Part shown: positions 12,301 through 22,951 of the stretch, piece by piece
How positions within the stretch are numbered: the stretch's first letter is position 1
How the letters are laid out: each line of letters begins with the position of its first letter
From: Paratrimastix pyriformis
Taxonomy: Eukaryota; Preaxostyla; Paratrimastigidae
Direction of reading: 5' to 3'
Assembly: GCA_027972325.1 (NCBI GenBank)
Contig: JAPMOS010000051.1
Coordinates: forward strand, 186,001 to 250,000
DNA: 64,000 nucleotides
The notes under the pieces: model-generated
The model's database searches: none
What the model saw: only the letters and a program-made list of their open reading frames with translations
Told to the model about the DNA's origin: nothing
Position numbers and translations under genes: made by a program

Positions 12301-15300
12301 CAAGGAGATGATGAGGAGCGCCGGGTGGTGACGGGGGCGGCACGGACCACGGTGCGCACCGCCTGCTGGAGGGTGCCCACGGCCTGGGCGCCGAGCTGCT
12401 GGCCCATCCAGCCCTGGGCGCCCGCCAGCAGCCCGTCGATCTGGGCCGAGAGGCCCGCCAGGCGCGGCTCGAGCAGCCCCATCACGTAGTTGGACACTGC
12501 CCCAGCGCCGCCCAGCAGGGGGAAGGATCCCATGGCGAGGTGGTGAGATGGTGGGATGCGGGGGGGCAGGGCTGTGGGAGGGCTTGGGCGGGCGGGGGGC
12601 GGAACTGGTCCTGGTGATGTTGGCCAGGAAGGCGCTGCTTGCGTTCTGCAGGTGGCCCTTGGCCGTGGCCGTGAAGTCGTCCATGCTGGCCTGGTAGACG
12701 GCGCTCAGGGGCGTCGTGTAGTCGAACCGGTCGATGAGCCGGTTCAGGAACTCCGTCACAGTGGCCGGGGCTGTCGGGGTGTGTGTGGTGGGGTGTGGTG
12801 GGGTGTGTTGGCAGGCCAGTTGGGGGAGAGCAGCAGGGCCGGCCAGAGTCGCGAGAGATAAGCAGCATCCTTCGTCAGGACCCACTTCGGGGGCGAGGAG
12901 GAGGGGAGGAGGGACTGACCCGTGAAGTCGCGGACAGTCCGGCCGAAGAAGGCCGCCAGCTCGGCGCTGCCCGAGACCCGGGCCACCTGGGCCTGGGCCG
13001 GCACCACCAGCCCCTCGATGGCGCCCGACATGGCGGCCCCCCAGCCGGCCACCTTCTCGTGCAGCACCCGGCGGGCGATGGCGGTCAGGTTGTACCGGAC
13101 CCGGTCAATGACCGCCACCTGGATGCGGGCCGTGTACTGGTCCAGCAGGGCCTGGTAGACGTCCTGCCAGGTGGTGGTGCCCCCGATGGCGGCGCTGATG
13201 ATGCCGTCGAGCAGCTTGTCGAAGAAGGGCGCCAGGGCGGTCGCGTTGAGCATCTCACGGAGGGCCCCGCCGCCCAGGGCGGCCACCTCGGACGAGCGGG
13301 TGGCGATGGTCAGCTGGCGCTCGGCCGTGTCCGCCAGCTGGGCCACGAGAGGCGCCAGGGCCGCCAGCTGGGCGTTGGCGAAGTCCATCAGGGACTCCTT
13401 GGCCGCCAGGGACAGGTTCCGCACCAGCTGCCACCCATGGGGAGAGAGAACACAAAGACCAATGAGATGAGGCCCCTCGATCGGAGTGGGCCAAGGGACG
13501 GATCACAAAGGGCAAGGGGGCGAAACTTGAGGTTGACGTGAACGCAAAGCAAAACTCGGTCCGAACTTCGAGTCATTCTGGGTGGCCCTCAAACGCATCA
13601 AGAGACGCACTTTGGGGTCTGTGTGGGGGCAGGGGGGCAGGGGCAGGGGGGCAGGGGGGCAGGGGCAGGGGCAGGGGGGCCACGGACGTCCTGCTTGAGC
13701 TGGGCCAGCTGGGCGCCCAGGGGCGCCACGAAGGTCGCGTAGGCCGAGCGGTAGGCCTTCTCGAGGGGCGAGGCGTCCAGCCAGTGGGCCGGGTCCACTT
13801 GGAAGTTCTCGATGAGCTCCGTGAAGAAGGCCTGCAGCTTGTTCGGGTCTGCCGACGGACGGGCACCCCACCCGCCACCGCCACCACCACCATCGCGTTA
13901 CGGGACCACATAGCCACAGTCGGGGTGAGGGGCGATGGTGAGGCCATCGCGAGCCGAGCAGAGAGGAAACTCGAGCGACCGGGAAGATCGGCTGTGGACC
14001 CGACCCCCACTCCTCTCGGAAGAGGCTTGCCTGGCTCAGGCTGCCCCATATCCCGGAGCTTGCTCAGGGCGCCGAACCCGAGAACAGGTTTCCTCTTCAA
14101 GGACGGGAGCCCATGCAAGCAGAGGGCGGGCGGGCGTGGACGCGGACCAACGAGGGCGCGCACGGTGCCCTCGAAGGTGGCCGCCAGCTGGCTGTTTGCC
14201 GTCTGGGCCTCGATCTCCCGGCGGGCGGCGGCGATGGCCTTGTTGGCGGCGGGGGTGAGGGTGTTGATCTGGTCCAGGGCCACCTCGCCCAGCCGCGTCT
14301 TGACCGCCACCACCATCTCCCCGGCAACCGTCGTGTACAGCTGTGGGTGGGCGGACGGGGGCGCGCGATGAGGGTGAGGATGAGGAGGAGGAGGAGGAGG
14401 AGGAGGGCAGCGCGGCATGGCGCGAGGGATGGCGAATCAGCAATGGCACAGGGGCCTTGCGCGGCATTGAGGGGGCATGGCTGTGGTGGCCGTGGTGGTG
14501 GCCGTGGTGGTGGCCGTGGTGGCGGCCGTGGTGGCCGTGGTGGCCGTGGGGGGCAGGGACCTGGTCGAGGAGCCGCGAGCCCAGCTGGCTGATGATCCGG
14601 TCGAAGATGGCCGGCATCGAGCCGAAGTTGATGAAGTTCTCGGTCACCTCGGCGATCATCCAGTCGGCCATGTTGTTGACCGTGTCCGACAGGCACTGCG
14701 CCCACCGCACACACACACACACATAGAACAGCATCCCAGACGGGGTCAGAAAACCGGGGAGGGAGACGCGGAAGGGGTGTTTTCGACGGGATCGCTGCGG
14801 GTCCGCGCACAATTCACAAGGGTCAGCGTGGCAGGGCGCGGCTGTGGCTGAGATGGGCGGGCGGTGCGGACCTGGGCGAAGATGGTGGCGAAGCGGTCGC
14901 TCTCAGTCGTGGGCAGCCTGACCAGGGCGGCCAGGGTCCGCGTCTGGGCCACCAGGAAGGGCGCCAGCTGGCGCTTGGTGGCGCCCTGCGACGCCCCACA
15001 GAGCAGCCAGGCACACGAACCCCCATGAGCCGCCGCAGCCATCGGGTGGAGGGGCCAGGGGGGCCACAGGGGCCGGGTGGCCGGGGGGCAGGCAGACCGC
15101 CAGCATGTCGTCAATGGCGTTCGAGGCGAACCGGCCCGCCAGGGAGACGGCCTTCTGCAGGGCGATGTCGATGCAATCGTCCAGCGACTTGACCTGCCCG
15201 TCGGCGGCCACCATCTTCCCCATCACGGGCCCCACCTGCCACCCCAACCCCAACCCACCACCCAGCCCAATTGGAACGGCGGCTGAGACCGGGCATGGGG

Positions 15301-18300
15301 GATCTCACGGGCTGGGCGCGGGCTAGGCGAGAGGGAGGTTGGGTGTGCAGCGGGTGCGAGGGGTGCGGCGGGACCTCGTCCATGACGGTGGTGAAGGTCT
15401 GCATCCTGGCCAGGACCTCGTCGGCCTTGGCGAGGGAGGGCTCCACCACGGCCAGCAGCTCCTCGATGCCGGTCAGGAAGCGGCGCAGGGCGAGCATCGG
15501 GCTGAGGATCTGCTGGCCGGTGGTGTTGGCGAAGAGGCGCAGGGTCTGGTAGCTGGACCCGCACACGGCGTACGGATCCCCGGCCGCCAGGGACTTGCGC
15601 AGGTACGTGGCCTGGGACATCTGGCTCGCAAACCGGTCCACCCTGCGACGTGGGAGGGGGACGGGCAAGACCGGAAGGGCGGATGAGGGATGGGGATGGG
15701 GATGCGGGACAATCAAAGATCGATCGGGCACAGCAGCCACCACCCGTTGTTGTCGCTCCGCACGCACGGGAAGGATGGGTGGGTGGGTGGCGGACTGGGT
15801 GGTGGTGAGGGTGGTCATTGCCTGGGCGCGTGCGTTCATCTGGGCCATGCCCTGGCGGAGCATGGCGAAGGGGGCCTCGGTCAGGAAGGTCCCCACCAGC
15901 TCGCTCGCCTGGAACTGGGACGCGTCCACGACTGCCTCGACGTCGTCCAGCTTGGCCAGGGCAATGGCGTCCCCGACCGCGCTCACCGTGTCCAGAATCT
16001 GTCCCGCCCGCCACCCCAAATGAGACAATGATTTGTGTGCGCGGCCGGGCGGGAAAGGGTCTGTGATGCTGGGATGCTCATGCTGCTGCTGGTGCTCATG
16101 CTAATGCTCATGCTCATGCTCATGCTCATGCGAGTGCTGATGCTGGCGATGGTGCTGGTGGGTGCGCGGACCGTGTCAAAGACCCGGACGGCGGAGGAGA
16201 CGTTGGCCAGGGCGTCGACGATGGGGTGCAGCTGGGCCTTCATCCAGCCCGAGAAGGCCTCCCCGCTGGCGATCAGCGAGGTCACCTGCTTGGCCGTGTC
16301 CAGGCCGGCCTCCACCTTGGCCACCGTGTCCACCACGAAGGTCACCGTGTCCGTCAGGGTGGCCGCGTAGGGCAGCAGCTGGGCCCGGGTGTCGGCCGCG
16401 AAGGTCTGGAAGGCCCTGCCCAGCAGCGAGACGCCCTGCCCACATCAAAGCAGACGGTCAGCGGGTGCGGATGGGGGGCGGGAGATGGGAGTGCGGACCG
16501 TGGTGACGGGCCCGAGGGGCTCGCAGGTGCGGGTGAAGTCGAGGAAGGTCCGCAGGCCCGTCCGGCCCAGGGCCACGTAGTCGGTGACCTGCTCGAGGAC
16601 GGGGCCCATGGTCGACAGCAGCCAGCCGATCCCCTTGCTCACCTCGCCCAGCAGCGGCGCCAGCGCCTCGTAGATCTGGTGAGGGACCCCAGCCCCCAGC
16701 CCCCATCCGCGGTTCGGTCGAGAAGATGAGATGGGCGGTCAGGTTTTTGGGCACCATGTGGGGCAGCAGGTTGGCGGGGCAAAGGCAGGCGACGATCGGA
16801 GAGCAACCGGAGATGGGCGGGGAGGGACGCCGCCGACCTGGCCGACGATGGTCTCGATGTTGGAGAAGGGCGTCTTGAAGCTGAGGCCCCCGGCGAACTG
16901 CAGCCGGGCCTCGAAGAGGTTCATCGAGATGACCAGGGCGTTCACCTGCCCCTGGGCCAGGTTGTAGGCGTTCACTGCGCCATGTCGCGCCACCCCCACG
17001 CGGGCCCGAGTCACAGTCAGCAACCGATTCGCCGACCACACCGCCTGCCCGCCGCCACCGCCCCCCCGCCCGGGGCAGAGGGAGGGAGGCGAGACGAGAG
17101 GAGGCGGACCGTCGAAGAGCATGCCGAAGATGTCCAGCCAGAGGCGGCCCTGGTCCTTGAGCACCAGGCTCGCGTCGGCCCCCAGCTGGGCGTTGCCGAC
17201 GGCCTTGGAGAAGTCCCGCTGGAAGCCCCCTGAGAACTCGACCCCCACCAGCGAGCGCCCGTTCGCCATGCCGTTCGCGGGGGCGGGGCCGCCCTGGGGC
17301 CGCTCGGCGAGGGCCCGCCAGAGGCGCTCCCGCACCCGGCGCAGCTCGGGGTCATCGTGGGCCCCCAGCGGGTCCTTGGCCAGCGCCTCGAGCTGCGACA
17401 GGACAGCCTGCTTCTCACGGGCCGCCTGACCGGCGCTGAAATGCTCCGGGCTGCGGGCAGCAGGGTGGTGGGCAGTTAAAATGACGAGGCGCTCGGTGCA
17501 CGGGGGCCCATCGCACCACCAAAAGGTCGGCAGGCCGCCACGCTTCCACGTGTGGCCGTCAACCGCAACCAAGTGAGCCGGAGGGAGAGAGGAGGGAGGG
17601 GAGGAGACCCCACGGACCGCTCGACGAAGGCCATGAGCTGGGCGAGGTTGGCGTCGGTGAGGCCGAACCGGACAGCGTCCCGGGGCACCGTCAGGCCGGC
17701 CGTCCGGACGCGGGGGTCCTGCAGCAGGTGGGCCGGCAGCCCCTCGAGGCCCCGGGCGGCCAGTTCCTCGCCCCCGATGGCCCGCAGGGCGGTGCGGAGG
17801 GCCACCTTGCGGTGCTCCGACAGGGCGGCCCCCTGGTGCAGCCCGGCGAGGTAGCCCAGGCAGACCGACACCAGGCCCGTCGTGTTGGCCGCAATCCCTG
17901 GTGGGGGCAGGGGGCAGGTCATGCGGGTGAGGAGGGCGAGCGGCAATGGGGCACCTCGGCCCCACAGGCCCCCCGGCCTGGGGAAGGGGCGGATGGGGGC
18001 GGACCCGTGTCGAAGGACCCGTCGGGCAGGGGCACGGTGCCGCCCCGGCGGAAGTAGTCCTGCATGAGGGCCACCTGGCGCCCCAGGAAGCCCCGCACGG
18101 CCGCGTCGGCGGCCACCAGGGCCGGGTGTGGCTGCAGGGGCACCTCCCCGTCGGCCTGCTCGCCCCGGGCCACGGCCGCGCTCAGGGAGCGCTGCGCCTG
18201 CGAGGAGAAGTCCGTCACGGCGTGGCGCAGGGCGTCCAACGAGGTCATCCGCACAACCTGAGGAGGAGGGCGAGCGCCCCGACAGCCGGACCCCAACCCC

Positions 18301-20894
18301 AACCCGGAGGGAGCGTAGGCGATGAAACCGGGGCAACCGGATTGGGAGGGTCATCATGACGGGTGCTGGGTGGCGGTGGAAAGGGCGGACCTCGTGTTCA
18401 TGTGGGTCGGTGAACGAGGCCACCAGGGCGGCCACGACGGGTCGTGGCGCCCAGACGGCGGCCCGGCGGAGGGCGAAGTGGGCCATGGCGCGCACCTCGG
18501 GGCTGCCGTCGCTGGTCAGGGGCAGCAACACCTGACGGACTTCGTCGGGCAGCGGCCCTGCGTTGCCCAGGGACGAGAGGGCCCCCGTGCACACGTAGAT
18601 TTGCTCGCCCACCAGGTGGCCGGCTTGCTGGCAGGCTGCCACGGCCCGGGCCACGAGGGCCTCGTAGGCGCGGCGGGTGTCGGCGTCCAGGCCGGCCGCC
18701 TCGGGCACGTTGGCCGTGCGCAGCTGCGGGTCCACGTCAGCCGCCGCTGGGTGCCGATCGGGGGCGAGGAGGAGGGTCAGTCGGTGCTTGATGACGGGGC
18801 GCGGTCAAGATGATGATCGGATGATGATGATCGGATGATGATGATCGGATGATGATGATCGGATGATGATGATCGGATGATGATGCTGATGATGATGTTG
18901 TTGTTGTTGTTGATGGTGGTGGTGGTGGTAAGTGGTGGCAGGTGGCGGACCCAGGTTAGCAGCGGGTGCGGGCCAGGCGAAGAAGTCGTCATCGAAGGGT
19001 GTGCCGGCCCCATTGGCATTGGCATTGGCCAAGGCGCGGTGGTGTGTGGCGAGGGCTCGGGCCAAGTGGCGCAGCCTGACGCTCGCCATCCGGTCGTTGA
19101 CCATGCTGCCCACCGCGTGCAGGGCCAGTCCGCTCAGGGACAGCCCCCGCTGGGCCCGGGCCCGTCTGCCGGCCTCGCTGGTGTCCTCCGCCGCCGCGTT
19201 GGCGCCGGCTGGGGGCTGGTCGAAGCGAGCTGTGGTGCCCGTGTAGGGCCAGGCCGGGGCCGGGGCCGGGCCCAGGTGGGTGGCCACGGGGGGCATGGCG
19301 GCCGCCTGGGGGCGTGGCGGCTGGGGCGCCGGGGCCGCGTAATCGTTGGCGGCCGAGGGGCGGGCCGGTCCGGCCGCAGGATCGGACAGGGTCGGCTCCA
19401 GGTCGCCCCGGACGGCCGTCCGGTTGCTGGCCTGGTTGCGCCACCCCGAGTAGTACGCCTGCAGCCGGAACACCGGCGGGACCCACACAGGGTGAGCCGC
19501 CGTCCATTGGGGCGTGCGGGGCGAGGGCGAGGGCGAGATGCAATGGCAGGGGAGGAGCGGGGTCGGACCTGGTCGATGACGGTGGCCATGGGGGCCGTGT
19601 AGGCCGGGGCCTCATTCGCCCCGTCGGCGGAGGCCATCGCCATCAAGGCCGCAGCGATCTGCCATCATCACCATCGTGCCGCGTAGGGGAGGGGAGTGTG
19701 AGCGGGATGGCATCAGGGGGGCGGCATGCGAGACAGCGCCACCTCATGGGCGGGCAGCGTGCAGACCGAGGGGGCGTTGCGGATGGCCTGCAGCCTGCGC
19801 TGGGCGGCTGCCTGGGCGGCCTCCCGTTCGGCCTGCTCCTGGGCGAGGGCCCGCTGGGCCAGGGCCTCCATGGCCCCCAGCAGGGCCGCCACGGGCCGCT
19901 GGTTGGCGCCCAGGGTGTGCATGGTCAGCACCACCTGCCGCAGGTGGGCAGCCTGGCGGCGGGGTGGCGGAGTGCAGCGCGGGTGCGGCGGTCAGTCCAG
20001 AAGGAACGGGCAGAGACAGAGAGTGAGAGAGAGGCAGAGGCAGAGGCAGATGGCAGAGACAGCAAAGGGTGGCGACAAGGTGGGTCAGCGGGATCATGCA
20101 ATGCGCTGGGCGGCGGCGGGGGTGGGCAGGGGGACCTCGAGGTTGGCGGCCAGGGGGTTGGCCGGGTCGAGCAGGGCCGCCACGCAGCGCTGGGCGGTGG
20201 GGGTCCCCAGGGCCGACAGGGTCGCCAGCATCATGTCGAACCGGCCCAGCTCGAGGCTGCTCCGGGGCCGCCCGGCCACCACCTCACGCAGCAGCACACA
20301 GGCCTCCTGGCTGCCCCGCTGGTGGGTTGGACAGCAGGGAGGGGGCAGCAGGCCGGGGAGGAGAACGGGTGAATCACGGTCGCCTGGTGTGGGGCATTCC
20401 TGGGCATGGGTCTGACATATGTTGGGTGGGTCCGTGGGGGCGTGGTGTGCGAGGCAGAGGGACGTAAGGGAAGCGGAGGACAGAGGACGGAGGACGGAGG
20501 ACGGGGGCGGAGGACGGGGGCGGAGGACGGAGGACGGAGGATGGGTGCAAGATGGGCGCAGGATGGGCGGAGGACGGGGGCGGAGGATGGGCGGAGGACG
20601 GGGGCGGAGGATGGGCGGAGGATGGGCGGAGGATGGGCGGAGGATGGGCGGAAGATGGGCGGCGGATGGGCGGAGGATGGGCGGCGGATGGGCGGAGATG
20701 GGCGGAGGATGGGCGGAGGATGGGCGGAAGATGGGCGGAACCTGGCGGCGGATGGGCGACCACTCGGCGACCGGTCGACCAGCGCTCTCCCGGCAGCCGC
20801 AGCGGCGTTGCTCTGCCGCAGGACTTCCGCGCACCTGTTTGTGTGTGTGTGTGTGTGTGTGTCGTGTAAAGAAGGAACGAAGTAACGGGAAAAT

Positions 20895-20927
<33 letters not shown>

Positions 20928-22707
20928 GGGACGAGGGTCAGTTGTCGTGGCCGCTCAGCGGGCGGGGTGGGCAAGGCAGGGCACAACAAGGGAGGGTGCG
21001 GGACCGTTCGAGGAGCATCCACGACTCGATGCTGATCGGGCTCTCGCCCTGCTCCTCCTCTGCGGCCCGGCTCATCATCTGCTCGACGCTCAGCTCGCCC
21101 GCCGCGGCGCCCCGCTGGGCGGCGCCCACCCGGTAGCTGGCCGGTCCCTCGGACGGCTCGCTGGGATCCTCAGGCGGCTCGGCGCCGTCCTCAACCCGGT
21201 TGCTGCCCAGCGAGCGGCCCGCCGGGCGGAGCAGCATCCCGTCCGCCCGGAAGCCCAGCCGCGAGAGGGCCGACCCCACCCCGCGGGCAGCGGCGTTGGC
21301 GCCGCGGGGCCTGGGCAGCTCGATCCAGTGGGCCTGGGGGTCGTTGGCCAGGGTGGTGGCCTGGTCGGGGCGCAGCTGGCTGGGGGCCTCCACCAGGCGC
21401 AGGGTGGCCCGGCCCCACATGTTCCCCAGGGCCGCAAAGCCCGCGGGCAGGTCGGCCGTCGCTTGGGCCAGCAGGCGCTGCTCGCGTGCGAAGAGCTGCT
21501 CGGGGTCGCTGGGGTGGCGGGTGCATACGGGACGCAGAAGCGGATGGAATGAGGGGCTGGAAAAGGGACGTGGGGGACGTGGGGGACGTGGGGGACGTGG
21601 GGACGTGGGGACGTGGGGACGTGGGGACGTGGGGGACGTGGGGACGTGGGGACGTGGGGACGTGGGGACGTGGGGGACGTGGGGGACGTGGGGGACGTGG
21701 GGGGAGTGTTCAGGCACAGGCCGGGAGCAGGTGCGAGACCTCTCCTCACCACCATCCGCGGCCGCGTTTTCCATTGAGCCCGCGAACTCGGCACCGGGGG
21801 CCGACAGGCCAACCAGCCGCGGGGCCGCCGAGTCGGCCAGCAGGCGGACCATCTGCCGGCTGACCACCTCGGCGGGCACCAGCAGGGCCGGCACACCCGC
21901 CCCCTGGTTGGCGGCGGGCCGGGTCAGGGTGGCTGTCGTGAGGACGGTCCCCTTGAGGCCGCCGTCCCTCAGGTGGCTCGAGGCCCGGCTGAGCTGCAGC
22001 ACGGGGGCCGAGGACCCTGCGGTCGGGCCGTTGGCCGCGGCGGGGCCCCACTGGGCCCGGTAATGGGTCTGGGCGCGCCCGTTGGGTCCGCTCTCGGCGG
22101 CTGTGTAGCGGGGCATTGGGTCGTTACGATCCGCGGGCGGGAGGCGGTACTGGAACAGATCGGCAAGGGCCTTGATGAAGCCCTCACCGAAGGAGCTGCA
22201 CTCCTCGGGGTAGTAAATACTTATGATTTGGCCCTCTCTGGGGGCAACGTGAAAAGGAGACATCGAAAAATGCGGTAGCGGTAGAAGGACACAGACTTCG
22301 AAAACTCAGCGAAGAAATGGGCAGGAATTTCGGAAGTGATCTTGTCAAATCCAGGATATAATGCTGGAGGTGCTCCAGAATACAATCTAAAATGGAGACA
22401 TGATATGTTAAAGATAATAGACAGCTTCGGACCTTGGGGCAAGGATTCGAAATTCGGTGAGAGTCGTATTCGAATTATCACTCAACCGAATGTCAACAAA
22501 TGAGCGAATAAAGATGTGATCCCCGTTATCGTTGCCCTACGCTCCATGATGTCACGAGTGGGCAGAGCGATTGGTCCAGACCAGGTTCATTCGAAACCCA
22601 TTCAATTCCACTTCGTGGGCATAGCGGGAAACAGCATCGGGCTGATTTAAATTGTTAGCTGCAACATATACTGCAAGGAAGAAAACGAGAAGGGGAACAG
22701 TTCCCAT
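1..22707 (-). CDS. Gene A: giant large-lipid-transfer-protein-like secreted protein (5' part, runs off left edge)
   Basis: Starts at ATG 22,707-22,705, the first in-frame ATG, opening a hydrophobic signal peptide (MGTVPLLVFFLAVYVAA). About 4,698 residues are encoded in 61 exons before the window ends; bases 1-138 are intron and the gene continues leftward. The first ~1,270 residues resemble the vitellogenin/apoB/MTP N-terminal lipid-transfer module. The blocks are 'FIKALADLFQYRLPP' near 22,140-22,185, '[19 protein letters not shown]' near 20,190-20,245 and '[18 protein letters not shown]' followed by 'FALRRA' near 18,470-18,600. The rest is a long helical array with many N-x-S/T sites. Family knowledge: such proteins bind and move lipid in extracellular fluid or the ER. 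The frame is open across every junction and it aligns with gene B from end to end, so it looks functional. The lipid role is inference; the paralogy is seen directly. Confidence 0.83.
3317..3357 (+). repeat. 41-base G run in an intron of gene A
   Basis: An uninterrupted G homopolymer (C on the coding strand) directly upstream of the acceptor CTCAG of the intron 3,313-3,558. It acts as an extreme pyrimidine tract. Its true length may be uncertain because such runs are hard to sequence. Confidence 0.9.
3402..3551 (+). repeat. 25-bp minisatellite, six copies, gene A intron
   Basis: Unit GGCAGGTCAGCGGCAGGGG plus CGGGTT, nearly perfect, in the same intron as the G run. On the coding strand the array starts a few bases after the donor GTCCGCC and fills about 60% of the intron. 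Near-identity of units points to recent expansion. Confidence 0.93.
9681..9746 (-). other. GC-AG intron in gene A
   Basis: This 66-nt intron lies between exons 35 and 36. Its 5' junction reads AAG|GCCCGTCC and its 3' end is TTTCCAG. Removing it keeps phase 0 and joins '...DQLVAQIK' to 'AAAEDSLAV...'. The donor is GC instead of GT; the same hexamer GCCCGT opens the three GC introns of gene B. Confidence 0.78.
11831..11835 (-). terminator. RNA polymerase III terminator of the tRNA-Ser
   Basis: Five T residues on the minus strand begin four bases after the discriminator base. This is the usual Pol III stop and supports transcription of the tRNA as its own unit inside the intron. Confidence 0.85.
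11839..11921 (-). tRNA. tRNA-Ser (anticodon GCU), nested in an intron of gene A
   Basis: On the minus strand an 83-nt class II tRNA folds cleanly. The acceptor stem is GCAACTT with AGGTTGC (one G-T pair). The anticodon stem is CCGCC/GGCGG around the loop CTGCTAA, giving anticodon GCT (plus positions 11,886-11,888). The long variable arm has a GGGA/TCCC stem, the T stem is CCAGG/CCTGG, and the discriminator base is G. All of this is typical of serine tRNA. The internal promoter boxes are present: A box TGGCCGAGTGG, B box GGTTCAATCCC. No CCA is encoded and no tRNA intron is visible. The gene lies in the 162-nt intron 11,794-11,955 of gene A, on the same strand as the host. Confidence 0.96.
13625..13680 (+). 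repeat. GGGGCAG-type short tandem repeat
   Basis: Irregular repeats of GGGGCAGG inside intron 13,428-13,687 of gene A, next to the donor. The other half of this intron (13,510-13,620) is non-repetitive and AT-richer. Confidence 0.75.
14483..14549 (+). repeat. GTGGTGGCC minisatellite
   Basis: Tandem 9- and 12-base units made of GTGGTGGCC and GTG in intron 14,341-14,560 of gene A. A GGA/GAG repeat lies in the same intron near 14,383-14,406. Confidence 0.8.
18808..18900 (+). repeat. 14-bp minisatellite (ATCGGATGATGATG), about five copies
   Basis: Tandem array in intron 18,747-18,950 of gene A, grading into GAT and GTT/GGT trinucleotides toward the donor. GATGATG-rich satellites recur in introns of all three genes. 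Confidence 0.85.
20468..20752 (+). repeat. 11-bp minisatellite GATGGGCGGAG with related 7-8 bp units
   Basis: About 285 bp of imperfect GGACGGAG and GATGGGCGGAG units fill most of intron 20,311-20,771 of gene A. All six reading frames are open across it only because the unit lacks stops; there is no coding support. Confidence 0.9.
20840..20924 (+). repeat. 36-nt shared intronic element between two (GT)n tracts, copy in gene A
   Basis: In intron 20,835-21,004. Positions 20,861-20,896, read on the minus strand, begin TTATTTTCCCGTT and end CTTTACACGAC. They match 45,977-46,012 of gene B at 35 of 36 bases, in the same orientation relative to transcription, and both copies are followed by a CA repeat. 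The two host introns are not homologous in position. Confidence 0.85.
21571..21702 (+). repeat. 9-10 bp minisatellite GTGGGGGAC / GTGGGGAC in an intron present only in gene A
   Basis: About 14 units fill the intron 21,509-21,739. Gene B has no intron at this place: its exon 4 runs straight through the aligned residues ('...[19 protein letters not shown]...'). Confidence 0.9.
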
Positions 22708-22951
22708 CCTCTGTTTTCGGCGTCCAAACGATCCAAAGAAAAGTATAACCTGCCACACCTGATTTGACAGTGGCGTTTGACAGGAAATTCGGTTTCTGGC
22801 CACCCAATCTCTTTTTCATGCACAAATCGAATGCACACACGCGGCCGGAAAGGAAGGAAACGCGAAAATAAATCACAATTGGTAGATTGGAAGAAAACAA
22901 AAAAAAATCTGCCTCGCCAGGGGGTCACCCCCGCTCCGTGGGGCCCGTGGC
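22708..22951 (-). promoter_or_regulatory. 244-bp spacer between gene F stop and gene A start
   Basis: This must hold the 3' end of F and the promoter of A, both on the minus strand. It is AT-richer than the coding DNA, with a T-rich tract on the minus strand near 22,883-22,911. I see no clear AATAAA on the coding strand and no certain TATA box. The extent of each untranslated region cannot be read from sequence. Confidence 0.5.

Larger units (their letters stand above)
139..16675 (-). other. Helical repeat array of gene A
   Basis: After the lipid-transfer module the protein becomes a long Ala/Leu-rich helical region built of degenerate units. Recurrent elements are an 'xxFFxxLxD' helix such as 'ALAPFFDKLLDGII' (near 13,200-13,240), 'AMFDDFVAGFSLDML' (near 11,690-11,735) and 'VRLFFGSIQADG' (near 875-915), and an 'LRTNLT'-like sequon helix ('TFLRTNLTALM' near 12,075, 'AYLRTNVTARV' near 4,615, 'TLLRKNLTGYL' near 3,175). 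Some later units pair two helices around 'FLDALESLTLGG' (near 10,240-10,275). I do not recognise a named family for these units. Many N-x-S/T sites fit a secreted glycoprotein. An apoB-like lipid-surface role is possible but unproven. Confidence 0.6.
139..22707 (-). other. Exon map of gene A (61 exons, hand parsed)
   Basis: Exons in transcript order (plus coordinates): 22598-22707, 22433-22480, 22297-22386, 21740-22237, 21005-21508, 20772-20834, 20136-20310, 19767-19952, 19569-19658, 18951-19458, 18391-18746, 18005-18257, 17618-17897, 17110-17450, 16838-16974, 16499-16675, 16172-16435, 15796-15998, 15375-15642, 15098-15235, 14872-14985, 14561-14695, 14148-14340, 13688-13848, 12920-13427, 12606-12770, 12348-12496, 12174-12293, 11956-12106, 11672-11793, 11152-11592, 10713-11033, 10372-10605, 10031-10280, 9747-9949, 9297-9680, 8880-8957, 8589-8770, 8061-8406, 7688-7966, 7324-7539, 6911-7207, 6710-6829, 6410-6550, 6222-6354, 6075-6112, 5863-5985, 4900-5655, 4468-4746, 4246-4365, 3916-4032, 3559-3717, 3056-3312, 2647-2914, 2435-2559, 2198-2366, 1768-2115, 1511-1731, 1100-1382, 574-1006, 139-404. 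Phases agree at every junction. Least certain are exons 1-2, exon 6 (alternative 5' and 3' sites exist) and the 36-nt intron 1732-1767, which is open in frame and may be coding. Confidence 0.8.
16838..22707 (-). other. Lipid-transfer N-terminal module of gene A
   Basis: Exons 1-15. The order matches the known large lipid transfer protein N-terminus. A signal peptide comes first. Next is a short segment containing 'EFRILAPRLYSG' and 'IPAHFFAEF', then the 'GQIISIYYPEE...FGE' and 'IKALADLFQYRLP' region, which corresponds to the 'NiKRgilslfq' block of vitellogenins. 'ESGPNGRAQTHYRAQW' follows, at the place of the family's 'vyE-DvsG-C-t-Y' block. Then come helical segments with the 'ALGTP' and 'LGNAGP...ALRR' repeats. 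Exons 14-15 ('GRSLVGVEFSGG', 'VNALVISMNLFEARLQFAGG') probably form sheet. I compared with the family by memory only; a profile search was not possible. Confidence 0.72.

Noticed and set aside
13428-13687. AT-richer non-repetitive stretch in an intron of gene A as a mobile-element remnant
   Set aside because: No terminal repeats, no coding trace and no second copy in the window.
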